NCBI GenBank assembly: GCA_045539425.1
Contig: JAZQFH010000033.1
Location: 1 to 41,076, forward strand
DNA from: RUG14871 sp045539425
GTDB taxonomy: Bacteria > Bacillota_I > Bacilli_A > Erysipelotrichales > Erysipelotrichaceae
Direction of reading: 5' to 3'
Length of the DNA: 41,076 nucleotides
Part shown: in pieces, positions 24,782 to 32,803 of the stretch
Numbering within the stretch: the first letter of the stretch is position 1
How the letters are laid out: each line of letters starts with the position of its first letter
Notes under the pieces: generated by a model
What the model was told of the DNA's origin: nothing
What the model saw: the letters and a program-made list of their open reading frames with translations, nothing else
Database searches by the model: none
Position numbers and translations under genes: made by a program

Positions 24782-27241
24782 ATGGCAGGATTTCAGATTT
24801 ACGGAAACAGAACCGCAGAAGTAACCAAACTGGAACAGGAAAACCGTCATCTGGCAAGGAATGCGGCGGCGGAAGGTTTTGTCTTATTGAAGAATAACGG
24901 TGTTTTACCGTTAACCGAGAAAAAGATCGCGCTCTATGGCAGCGGTGCAAGGCTGACGGTCAAGGGCGGCAGCGGTTCCGGAGACGTACGGGAGCGCTTT
25001 AGCGTCAACATTGAAGATGGTCTGAAGAATCACGGCTTTGAAATCATGAACACGAAATGGCTGGAACGTTTCACTTCCAAATATGAGGAGGAGAAAGAAC
25101 GCTTTCATGCGATGGTGGAAAAGGAGATCAAAGGCTATCCGGTCTGGAAAGTCATGGATATGTTTAAGAAGATCGGAGAATTCAAACTGGATTATCCGGT
25201 GGGAGATCTTATCCGTAACGAAGATCTCAGCAGCGATACGGACGCCTGTATCTATGTCATTGCCCGCCAGGCCGGGGAAGGGTTTGACCGAAAGGCGGAG
25301 AAGGGAGATTACCTTCTTACCGATCTGGAAGTGAATAACCTGAAGATCTGCCGCGAGCACTATGCAAAACTCATCGTCATCATCAACTGCGGCGGCTCGC
25401 TGGATGTGACACCTTTGGAAGAGATCGGGGTGGATGCCATTCTGTTCTACGGTCAGGCCGGAGAAGAAGGCGGAAATGCGCTGGGAGAAGTGCTCTCGGG
25501 CAAGCGGACGCCTAACGGCAGGCTTACCGACAGCTGGCTCCTCTCCTATGAGGATTGTCCGGTCGCAAAGATCGCACATCCGGAAACAATGGAAGAAAAC
25601 TATGAAGAGGGAATCTATGTCGGATACCGCTATTTCGATACCCTGAATCTTCCGGTCCGCTATCCGTTCGGCTACGGGCTCTCCTATACTTCCTTTGCGC
25701 AAAAGAAAACGGAAGTTTTTGCGGAAGGAAGTCAGATCAAGGTGTCCGTAACACTCACAAATACCGGAGAGAGAAAGGGGAGAGAGACATTGTTCCTCTT
25801 CCTCTATAAACCGAATCATAAATACAGCGGGGAATACAAGAGCCTTGTTGCATTTGCGAAAAGCAGGGAATTAAAGCCGAATGAGGAAGATACCCTGCAA
25901 TTCATATTTGACATAAGAGAATTTGCCATCTATGACGAAAAGAAGAGCTGCTTCATTCTGGAAGAAGGAAAATACGGCTTATCCGTAAACACCGATGCCT
26001 ATAGCGGCAGAATGATTGCGGCACTGAACATCAAAGAAGACAGCCTTGTGGAAGAGTGCACGAAGCGCTGCGCTAAGGGAAAGGACTTTAAAGATCCAAC
26101 GTATCATAGAGAAATGCCGTCCATGGCGGGACTGCCGCTCTATGAGATCGCTGTGAAGGAAATCAAGCATCCGGAGTATCACTTGCCAAAGCTGAATGCG
26201 GAAGGTGAGAGGATGTTGAGTTCGTTAACGGAAGAAGAGATGTGTCTTTTCACTTCCGGCGGCGGATACGGAGAGCCGGCCTATATCAAGGTTTTAGGCG
26301 CCTGCGGAAACACCACCAGCAAACTGCTAAAGAAGGGCATTCCGTGCATCATCATGTCTGACGGCCCGGCAGGAATCAATATCATGCCGAAAGCAGCCTA
26401 CACAAAGCGCGGCGGTACCCGTTATATTGATGAGCTGCCGCAGGAGTGGCAGTGGGGCTGGCTGAAAACAGTCGCCTCAAAAATCCCGCTTCTGTTTGCG
26501 GGGAAACATGACACCCCGGTGTACCAGTACTGCACTGCCTGGCCGAATGCGACAACGCTTGCCCAGAGTTTTGACGTAATACTATTGGAAGAGGTTGGAA
26601 AAGGCGTCGGGAGAGAGATGCTGGCGATGGGCGTGACGCTCTGGCTGGCTCCGGCATTGAACATCCACCGCGATCCTTTATGCGGAAGAAACTTTGAATA
26701 CTATTCCGAAGATCCGCTGGTTTCCGGCGAGATGGCGGCGGCAGTGACCCGCGGCGTACAGTCGCAAAAGGGCGTCGGTGTGACGGTGAAACACTTCGCC
26801 TGTAACAACCGTGAAAACGACCGGACGAAGGTATCTTCCAATCTGTCGGAGCGTGCCTTGCGGGAGATCTATCTGAAAGGCTTCCGCATTGTCTGCAGGG
26901 AACAGCCAATGGCCTTAATGACGTCCTACAACCGCATCAACGGTGTTTATGCGGCAGATAATAAAGAGCTTCTGAAAGGCATTTTACGGGAAGAATGGGA
27001 CTATGAAGGCTTAGTGATGTCGGACTGGGACGGAGCAGACCGCCGCCCGTACGAAGAAGCTGTTTCCGCCGGAAATAATATGATCATGCCGGGCGGAAAA
27101 CATGTCTATACCTATATGCAGAAAGCCTTAAAGGAAGGCAAAGTGAACGCAGAAGATATCAAAGCATCTGCCGTCTATGCCTTAAAGCTGATCACTTCCG
27201 CCAAAACGACGGAAGACTATCTCAGCGAAACAAAGCGGTAA
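24782..27241 (+). CDS. Glycoside hydrolase family 3 enzyme with permuted domain order
   Basis: The start is MAGFQIYG (24782), after AGGTGCAT; a longer upstream frame overlaps the GH43 stop. The 819-residue protein has an unusual order: first the GH3 C-terminal type beta-sandwich (AEGFVLLKNNGVLPL, then GEVLSGKRTPNGRLTDSW and YPFGYGLSYTSF), then a fibronectin-III-like domain, then the catalytic TIM barrel with SDGPAGINIM, 'PALNIHRDPLCGRNFEY' and nucleophile Asp748 in VMSDWDGA. This reversed order is known in some Clostridia GH3 enzymes such as a Ruminococcus albus beta-glucosidase. Activity may be beta-glucosidase or beta-xylosidase. No signal peptide. Ten bases after GH43, 30 before GH39. Confidence 0.9.
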   Translation: MAGFQIYGNRTAEVTKLEQENRHLARNAAAEGFVLLKNNGVLPLTEKKIALYGSGARLTVKGGSGSGDVRERFSVNIEDGLKNHGFEIMNTKWLERFTSKYEEEKERFHAMVEKEIKGYPVWKVMDMFKKIGEFKLDYPVGDLIRNEDLSSDTDACIYVIARQAGEGFDRKAEKGDYLLTDLEVNNLKICREHYAKLIVIINCGGSLDVTPLEEIGVDAILFYGQAGEEGGNALGEVLSGKRTPNGRLTDSWLLSYEDCPVAKIAHPETMEENYEEGIYVGYRYFDTLNLPVRYPFGYGLSYTSFAQKKTEVFAEGSQIKVSVTLTNTGERKGRETLFLFLYKPNHKYSGEYKSLVAFAKSRELKPNEEDTLQFIFDIREFAIYDEKKSCFILEEGKYGLSVNTDAYSGRMIAALNIKEDSLVEECTKRCAKGKDFKDPTYHREMPSMAGLPLYEIAVKEIKHPEYHLPKLNAEGERMLSSLTEEEMCLFTSGGGYGEPAYIKVLGACGNTTSKLLKKGIPCIIMSDGPAGINIMPKAAYTKRGGTRYIDELPQEWQWGWLKTVASKIPLLFAGKHDTPVYQYCTAWPNATTLAQSFDVILLEEVGKGVGREMLAMGVTLWLAPALNIHRDPLCGRNFEYYSEDPLVSGEMAAAVTRGVQSQKGVGVTVKHFACNNRENDRTKVSSNLSERALREIYLKGFRIVCREQPMALMTSYNRINGVYAADNKELLKGILREEWDYEGLVMSDWDGADRRPYEEAVSAGNNMIMPGGKHVYTYMQKALKEGKVNAEDIKASAVYALKLITSAKTTEDYLSETKR

Positions 27242-27271
27242 CAAAGAAATGATTCCAACGGAGGGAAGCGT

Positions 27272-28819
27272 ATGAAGATCACTGTTACGTTAAAGGAAAA
27301 AAGAATTCCGACCGACTACAGCTGGCAGGAAGGACTGGGGGCAGACCATGCCTGGCAGTTTCACCGCAGCGATATGGTGGAGCAACTTAGACTGGTTCGG
27401 GAAGAACTCGGCATCCGTTCGCTCCGCTTCCACGGCATCTTTGACGATGACATGTGGACCGTATCGGATCTGAATGCTTTTTCGCCGCTGCCGAAAGGGA
27501 ACCGGGTGCGCGACTGGAATTTCCGACAGGTCGGACATGTCTATGACAACCTGCTCTCTGTGGGGGTGAAGCCGTTTGTGGAACTGTCGTTTATGCCGAC
27601 TCCGCTGGCAAAGAAGAAAGTCTACGGACTGCATTACCGCAATAACGTCTCTATCCCGAAAGACTGGGACGAGTGGGGTGAATACATTCAGGCGTTTATC
27701 CGCTTTCTGCTTACGCGCTATGGAAAAGAGGAAGTGGAATCCTGGAATTTTGAGGTATGGAACGAGCCGGATCTGAAAGGCGGTTTCTTTGACGGGTCGC
27801 AGATCGACTATTTCAAACTCTACGAAGTCACTGCCAGAGCAATAAAGGCAGTGGATCCCGCATTACGGGTGGGAGGTCCCTCCACCTCTGCCTGCAAGTG
27901 GATTGAGGAATTTCTGAATTACTGCCACACCAGGCAAGTTCCGCTGGATTTCATCTCCACGCATCACTATCCGGGAGATGCCTTCGGGAATCTGATCACG
28001 CCGAAGAACTATCTTTCTATCTTTAAAACCATGAAAGAAGCAGTCAAAGAGCGCGCGGATCTGACGAAGACGCTGGGAAAGATGTTTTTTTACCCGGAGA
28101 AGGCGGCTGCGGTTCCGAAAGACGCACTCGTCAGGATGGATGATGAACTGCGCGCGAAAGTGAAGGATCTTCCTGTCTATATCACGGAGTGGAATTCCAT
28201 GGCCATCTTTGCGGCACCGGTCCATGACACCCGCTATTCCGCCGCCTTTGTGATAAAGAGCGTGCTGGATCTGAATCATCAGTTTGACGGGTATTTCTTC
28301 TGGTGTCTGAGCGATCTCTTTGAAGAGCAGATCCAGCTGAACAAGCCGTTTATCGGAGGATACGGCATCCTTACCAATGACGGGATCCCGAAGCCGAATT
28401 TCTGGGCGTTCAAGATTCTTTCCAAACTCTTTGCGCAGCGGCTGGATCTCGGTTTCCGTGCCTTCGGGGATGTGGAGTATGCGGCGTTTATTGAAGGAAA
28501 TACGCTCCAGATCGTCGCCACAGCTCAAAGCAATGACCCGATGAAAGAGGAAGCGCATGAAGTGGAAATTGAGCTCTGCGGAAGTGCCCGATCCGTAACG
28601 GAAGAGCGGATCGATGAGAATCACTGCAATCCGAAAAAACTGTGGGAAGAGATGGGAGCGCCGGACAATCTGAGTAAGAAAGAAGTGGAAGAAATCATGG
28701 AAAAAAGCCGGCTGAAAGCGGAAGATGCCGATTTTTGTTTGGAAGAGGGGAAAACAAAGATCAAAACCGTGTTACATACTAACGATATTGTGCTGTATAC
28801 CGTTACATTAAAGGAGTAG
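27272..28819 (+). CDS. Glycoside hydrolase family 39 enzyme (beta-xylosidase-like)
   Basis: The 515-residue protein has a TIM barrel with acid/base Glu165 in FEVWNEPD and nucleophile Glu306 in VYITEWNSM, the GH39 signatures; early strand 'LRFHGIFDDDM' and 'VGHVYDNLLSVGVKPFVEL' also fit the family. GH39 enzymes are mainly beta-xylosidases and alpha-L-iduronidases; the operon context favours xylosidase. A loop of about 50 residues separates the barrel strands between 230 and 300. Ribosome binding site GGAGGG lies six bases before ATG. No signal peptide. It is followed by GH1 after four bases (stop at 28819, start at 28824). Confidence 0.88.
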   Translation: MKITVTLKEKRIPTDYSWQEGLGADHAWQFHRSDMVEQLRLVREELGIRSLRFHGIFDDDMWTVSDLNAFSPLPKGNRVRDWNFRQVGHVYDNLLSVGVKPFVELSFMPTPLAKKKVYGLHYRNNVSIPKDWDEWGEYIQAFIRFLLTRYGKEEVESWNFEVWNEPDLKGGFFDGSQIDYFKLYEVTARAIKAVDPALRVGGPSTSACKWIEEFLNYCHTRQVPLDFISTHHYPGDAFGNLITPKNYLSIFKTMKEAVKERADLTKTLGKMFFYPEKAAAVPKDALVRMDDELRAKVKDLPVYITEWNSMAIFAAPVHDTRYSAAFVIKSVLDLNHQFDGYFFWCLSDLFEEQIQLNKPFIGGYGILTNDGIPKPNFWAFKILSKLFAQRLDLGFRAFGDVEYAAFIEGNTLQIVATAQSNDPMKEEAHEVEIELCGSARSVTEERIDENHCNPKKLWEEMGAPDNLSKKEVEEIMEKSRLKAEDADFCLEEGKTKIKTVLHTNDIVLYTVTLKE

Positions 28820-28823
28820 GAGA

Positions 28824-30128
28824 ATGAAGTTTCCGGAAACGTTTTTATGGGGAGCGGCGACCGCGTCCGCGCAGATCGAAGGTGCCTATGATGTTGACGG
28901 CAGAAGCCCGTCCATCTGGGATGTTGCGCCGCGCGGGAAAATCAAAAACAATGAGGACTGCCATACGGCCTGCGACCACTATCACTTATATAAAGAAGAT
29001 ATCGCCTTAATGGCTTCCCTGAAGCTGAAGTCCTACCGCTTTTCCCTTTCCTGGAGCCGTATCATGCCGAAGGAAGGCGAGATCAACCCGAAGGGGATTG
29101 AGTTTTACCAAAATGTCATTGCGGAATGTCGGAAGTACGGAATCGAGCCGCTTGTGACAATTTACCACTGGGATCTGCCGGTGTGGGTACAGAAGAAGGG
29201 TGGTTGGCAGCATAAGAGCATCATTCCGCTCTTTGAAGAATATACCAGGGTTGTAGTGGATGCCTTCAGCAACGATGTGACCTACTGGATTCCGATGAAC
29301 GAACCGCAGTGCTTCATCATGAACGGACATATGACGGGAGCGCATGCGCCGTTTCAGAAGCGCTATCTCTCCTTAAGCAATCTGACGCGCAACTGTCTGC
29401 GGGCTTTCCATGCTTCCGTAGAAGTCATACGAAAATACGCAAAACGGACTCCGAAGATCGGAATCGCCATGGCCACCAGTGCCTTTGTGCCGGAAAATGA
29501 AAGCAAAGAAGCCATTGCCAAAGCGCAAACAGATTCGTTTTCCAAGGGTTCCGGCTTAATGAGCAACCTCTGGTGGTCATCTCCGCTGCTCGAAGGAAGA
29601 GCGGTGCGGGCGTATGGCGTCTATACGGTGGGAAAGAAATGCGCCAAAGAAGTACAGACAAAGCTGGATTTCATCGGACTGAATGTCTATGCGCCGTTTC
29701 AGGATAACTGGTACGGAACCAATGACGCTATCGGGGAAGATCAGAAGAACTCTCTGGGCTGGGTCAATGACGGAAGATGTCTTTACTGGGCAGTCCGCTT
29801 CTGGAGTGAGCGGTATCATTTACCGCTGCTCATCAGTGAGAACGGCATGTGCGATAATGATGTCGTATCCGCGGACGGTGCGATCCATGACAACAAGCGG
29901 ATCGGCTATCTGAAGGACTATCTTGTCAACTTAAAGCGGGCAGTCGATGAGGGCTATGAAGTTATCGGCTATCAGTACTGGTCCTTCCTGGATAACTTTG
30001 AATGGGCGGAAGGATACGGACCGCGCTTCGGACTTGTCTATGTGGATTATGCGACGCAGAAGCGTATCTTAAAAGACTCCGCAAAGTATTATCAGACAGT
30101 AATTGCCTCAAACGGCGAGAACCTCTAA
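28824..30128 (+). CDS. Glycoside hydrolase family 1 enzyme (beta-glucosidase-like)
   Basis: The 434-residue protein is a full-length GH1: opening FPETFLWGAATASAQIEGA, acid/base Glu160 in IPMNEPQ, nucleophile Glu339 in LLISENGM and the closing 'YWSFLDNFEWAEGYGPRFG' signature. Length is typical of bacterial GH1. Activities include beta-glucosidase, beta-galactosidase and related; phospho-glycosidases also occur, but without a PTS in the locus a non-phosphorylated substrate is likelier. No signal peptide. AAGGAGTAGGAG precedes ATG. It is the last gene of the operon and ends at a strong terminator. Confidence 0.92.
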   Translation: MKFPETFLWGAATASAQIEGAYDVDGRSPSIWDVAPRGKIKNNEDCHTACDHYHLYKEDIALMASLKLKSYRFSLSWSRIMPKEGEINPKGIEFYQNVIAECRKYGIEPLVTIYHWDLPVWVQKKGGWQHKSIIPLFEEYTRVVVDAFSNDVTYWIPMNEPQCFIMNGHMTGAHAPFQKRYLSLSNLTRNCLRAFHASVEVIRKYAKRTPKIGIAMATSAFVPENESKEAIAKAQTDSFSKGSGLMSNLWWSSPLLEGRAVRAYGVYTVGKKCAKEVQTKLDFIGLNVYAPFQDNWYGTNDAIGEDQKNSLGWVNDGRCLYWAVRFWSERYHLPLLISENGMCDNDVVSADGAIHDNKRIGYLKDYLVNLKRAVDEGYEVIGYQYWSFLDNFEWAEGYGPRFGLVYVDYATQKRILKDSAKYYQTVIASNGENL

Positions 30129-30138
30129 TACAAAAAAT

Positions 30139-30175
30139 ACATCTCTGCTTCCAAAGGGGAAACAGAGATGTTTTC
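30139..30175. terminator. Bidirectional terminator ending the glycosidase operon
   Basis: ACATCTCTG / CAGAGATGT stem with an inner TTCC/GGAA, then TTTTCGTTT on plus and ATTTTTT on minus. It terminates the GH operon and the convergent lipoprotein gene. Confidence 0.88.
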
Positions 30176-30179
30176 GTTT

Positions 30180-31427
30180 CTACTGAGTGACAGCTGTTCC
30201 GTTCACATAGAGCGTAAAGCCATTGAAGTTGATTTGTGAGAAATCACCGTTGAATTCCGTCAGGTAACTGTCAGCTGTCAGTGTCCAGGTGCTGTTTTCA
30301 CCCAATGTCAGAGTTGTCTCTCCTTCACTGAGAATGGCACCGGTGTAGTCGCAGCTCTTTAAGGTAAGATCTAACGAGGAAATTGTATCGACCGTAATGT
30401 CACCGCTCAGTGTCTGATCGGACACCGTCATGGTGCACTTGCCGGCGTTACTGCCGTCTTTGCCCCATCTGCCTTTTGAGACGATCAGCAGGATATTGTT
30501 TTCCGTTAAGTTCAGCTCGGTGTTTTCCAGGGTGATCACGCTGGCCGTATTGGTGCAGTAGAACATGGCACCGCTTAGGGTTGTCATACTTCCGCCGCTC
30601 ATCGTGAAGGAGGAGGTACCGTTTTCGGCGTCTCCCGAAGCACTCTGATATAAGAGGACATTGGCTTTGATGCTGCCTTCCTTGGTAGACTGGTCATTTC
30701 CGGAAAGAATGCAGTTTTCAAGTGTTACGCTGTTCTTTCCTTCAATGATGACAGCCCGGGAGTTTTCGGAAGTCAGTGTGGCATTGGATACGGTAATATC
30801 TGCGGTGGAATAGATGGCCGGACAGCCGTTTTTCCCCAGGGAAGTATAGGTACCGCCGTCAATCACCATAGTTCCGCCACCCCGGTCAGAGCGGATTGCG
30901 GCTTTGGAGGAGGATGTGACGGTCAGGTTATTACCGTACAGGGTTCCTCCGCCGGCGACCTGAACGCCGCCTGCCCCGCCGCCGGTAACGGTGATTGTGG
31001 AGTCGGAGATCGTAATTGTGCCGTTATCGTAGGCAAAGACCCCGGTCGCATTTTCCGCGTCGGATGTGATCGTGCTGTCCGTGATGGTTAATGTGGCATT
31101 ATCGTAGACCCTTATGGCACTGTTGACGCCCTTGAAGCTGGCATCGTTGGCACTGGTGGCATCCCCCGATACTTTTTCGACTGTAACATTACTGAGTGAG
31201 ACTGTTTCGTTTCCTGATACGTCAAGCGCACTCTCGTCCGCCTCCGTTGCGGTATATGTTTCGCCTGTTACGGACTGAGCCGCTTCTTCACTACTGTTAT
31301 TTTCCTCCGCGATAACGGAGGTTTCCTTGTCCGGTTCCGTTATTGATACGTTATTTGCGGTACAGCCGCCCAAAAGGGCGAAAGACAAAAATAGAATTGT
31401 TAACTGTTTTCTGTGATTCTGTTTCAT
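30180..31427 (-). CDS. Beta-helix lipoprotein, surface-exposed, adhesin-like
   Basis: The start is MKQNHRKQLT at 31427, with AGAGGTG upstream; a longer in-frame extension upstream is not coding. Residues 1-21 form a lipoprotein signal, lipobox LLGGC, so Cys22 is lipidated and the protein is on the outer face of the membrane. The mature part has a Ser/Thr/Asn/Gly-rich run with repeated short strands such as 'ATLTITDSTITSD', 'GTITISDSTITV' and 'GGTMVIDGGTY', typical of a right-handed parallel beta-helix. It matches a family of lipoproteins seen in gut Firmicutes and methanogens (from memory) with no assigned enzyme activity. No polysaccharide-lyase or hydrolase motif is seen. It is separated from the upstream HAAS/DUF4097 gene by a terminator and has its own likely promoter. 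Confidence 0.7.
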   Translation of the reverse strand: MKQNHRKQLTILFLSFALLGGCTANNVSITEPDKETSVIAEENNSSEEAAQSVTGETYTATEADESALDVSGNETVSLSNVTVEKVSGDATSANDASFKGVNSAIRVYDNATLTITDSTITSDAENATGVFAYDNGTITISDSTITVTGGGAGGVQVAGGGTLYGNNLTVTSSSKAAIRSDRGGGTMVIDGGTYTSLGKNGCPAIYSTADITVSNATLTSENSRAVIIEGKNSVTLENCILSGNDQSTKEGSIKANVLLYQSASGDAENGTSSFTMSGGSMTTLSGAMFYCTNTASVITLENTELNLTENNILLIVSKGRWGKDGSNAGKCTMTVSDQTLSGDITVDTISSLDLTLKSCDYTGAILSEGETTLTLGENSTWTLTADSYLTEFNGDFSQINFNGFTLYVNGTAVTQ

Positions 31428-31507
31428 GTGACACCTCTTTCTACATCCCCTTAGTTGCCTCTTCTTACTGAGAGTATAAAAGCCTAATGTGAACATGAAC
31501 TGAACAG

Positions 31508-31534
31508 AAAAAAATCCGCAGGATCTCCTGCGGA
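31508..31534 (-). terminator. Terminator of the PadR-HAAS/DUF4097 operon
   Basis: On the minus strand TCCGCAGGA / TCCTGCGGA with a 2-base gap, followed by a run of seven T. It lies 12 bases after the DUF4097 stop. Confidence 0.88.
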
Positions 31535-31545
31535 CTATTGTTCGA

Positions 31546-32415
31546 TCAGTCTGTAATATCGATATCTCCGCTGACGGTTGTGACGCGGATCGCGTGGCGC
31601 GAGTCATAATCCAGGGAACATTCCACATCTCCGCTGAGCGTCTCATAGGCAAAGTCCACACCTTCCACGCCGGGAAGCGAGATGGAAACATCTCCGCTGA
31701 CGGACTGGCACTGAATCAGATCAAAGGTTCCTTCCGATTCGATTTCCGTATCCCCGTTGACCGTATGGATCTGCAGGCTGTCAAAGAGGATATCACTCAG
31801 ATCCACGTCTCCATTGACTGTTCCGATCGTGATGAGAGGTACTTCAACATCACTGATCTCAATATCTCCGTTGACGACATGGATCTCCAGCGCTTTCATT
31901 CCTTCCGGAAGCGAGATTTCCACTGTTTCGATTCCTCCGAAAGACAAGAGTCCATGCCTGTTTTCCGTCAGTGTTACGCGCTCTTCTTCCTGCACGACTT
32001 CCAGCATAGCATCATCTCCGTTTGCCTCGACATGGATGCAGTCGTCAGGGCTGATACTTACGGATACATCCGCTGAGGTAACGTTCAGAATGAGTTCATT
32101 CACTCCGGCAAATACTTCGGAATAGTGCTCGTTTCCCTTTCTTCTTTCGCCAAACAGCGTTGTGATAACATCGTGAAGGATTCCTCTGTAGTCTTCTCTG
32201 AGCGGTGTGGCATTGACTTCATTCATCAGCTCTTCAAGATTTCCGAGGGAGTCCAGCACTTTCTCTGAGGCTTCCGCTTCACTGTATCCCTGCTCCAGGT
32301 AATCACGGTAGCGGTCCTGCGCATTTAACGTGATTTCATCCTTCAGGTCGTATAATTCTTCGGTCATTTCGTATTTTGCGAAAAAGCGATCCAGATATTC
32401 TCTTACTTTTACCAT
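31546..32415 (-). CDS. HAAS and DUF4097-domain protein
   Basis: The 289-residue protein has an N-terminal helical HAAS/DUF1700-like region (1-75, 'MVKVREYLDRFFAKY' and 'LEELMNEV') typical of small proteins encoded beside PadR regulators, a linker, and a C-terminal DUF4097-like beta-repeat with repeated 'VNGD/VSGD' turns (VVNGDIEI, TVNGDVDL, TVNGDTEI, SVSGDVSI, TLSGDVEC, TVSGDIDI). No membrane segment or signal peptide is seen. Such proteins are thought to act with PadR regulators in envelope-stress responses, but the mechanism is not established. The gene starts 1 base after the PadR stop, so the two are one operon. Confidence 0.78.
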   Translation of the reverse strand: MVKVREYLDRFFAKYEMTEELYDLKDEITLNAQDRYRDYLEQGYSEAEASEKVLDSLGNLEELMNEVNATPLREDYRGILHDVITTLFGERRKGNEHYSEVFAGVNELILNVTSADVSVSISPDDCIHVEANGDDAMLEVVQEEERVTLTENRHGLLSFGGIETVEISLPEGMKALEIHVVNGDIEISDVEVPLITIGTVNGDVDLSDILFDSLQIHTVNGDTEIESEGTFDLIQCQSVSGDVSISLPGVEGVDFAYETLSGDVECSLDYDSRHAIRVTTVSGDIDITD

Positions 32416-32416
32416 A

Positions 32417-32743
32417 TTACTTTACCAGCCTTTCCAGGATCTCTGCGGTTTTCTCCCACTCTCTTACGGCACTCTGATAGGCTTCCCTGCCTTTGGGGGT
32501 GATGGTGTAGTAGCGCCGTCTGGCACCGCTTCCTTCATCTCCCCAGTAGGAAGTAATATATCCGGCTTTTTCCAGCCGCTTGAAGGCCGTATAGAGGGTG
32601 GCTTCATTCAGTTCGTACTGTTCGTTTGTCAGTTGGCGGATCTGCCGGTTGATCTCGTATCCGTAGGTATCTTTTTCATTTAAGAACCGCAGGATGATCG
32701 TATCGGTATTCCCGCGTATCATATCAGCAGCAACAACAGTCAT
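32417..32743 (-). CDS. PadR-family transcriptional regulator
   Basis: The 108-residue protein has the PadR winged helix-turn-helix: 'DTIILRFLNEKDTYGYEINR', 'NEATLYTAFKRLEKAGYITSYW' and 'RRRYYTITPKGREAYQSAV' fit the family, with a short C-terminal dimerisation helix. It would bind the palindrome at its promoter. AGGAGG lies six bases before ATG. It is co-transcribed with the HAAS/DUF4097 gene, a standard pairing. Expect repression relieved by a ligand or membrane stress; not shown by sequence. Its promoter and palindrome lie just upstream. Confidence 0.9.
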   Translation of the reverse strand: MTVVAADMIRGNTDTIILRFLNEKDTYGYEINRQIRQLTNEQYELNEATLYTAFKRLEKAGYITSYWGDEGSGARRRYYTITPKGREAYQSAVREWEKTAEILERLVK

Positions 32744-32766
32744 GAAATCCCTCCTGTTCTAATTGC

Positions 32767-32795
32767 ATTATAATAAAAGATACCTTATCTGTCAA
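32767..32795 (-). promoter_or_regulatory. Perfect-consensus promoter of the PadR operon
   Basis: On the minus strand TTGACA (32790-32795), 17 bases, TATAAT (32767-32772). Both boxes match the sigma-A consensus exactly. The promoter directs the PadR gene starting at 32743. Confidence 0.88.
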
Positions 32796-32803
32796 GGTAT
32801 CTT
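32777..32803. promoter_or_regulatory. Palindrome: PadR candidate operator and LysR terminator stem
   Basis: AAGATACCTT / AAGGTATCTT arms separated by 7 bases. It surrounds the TTGACA of the PadR promoter, so binding would block it. On the minus strand it is also the terminator stem of the LysR gene, followed by TTATTATAAT. PadR autoregulation is inferred. Confidence 0.65.
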
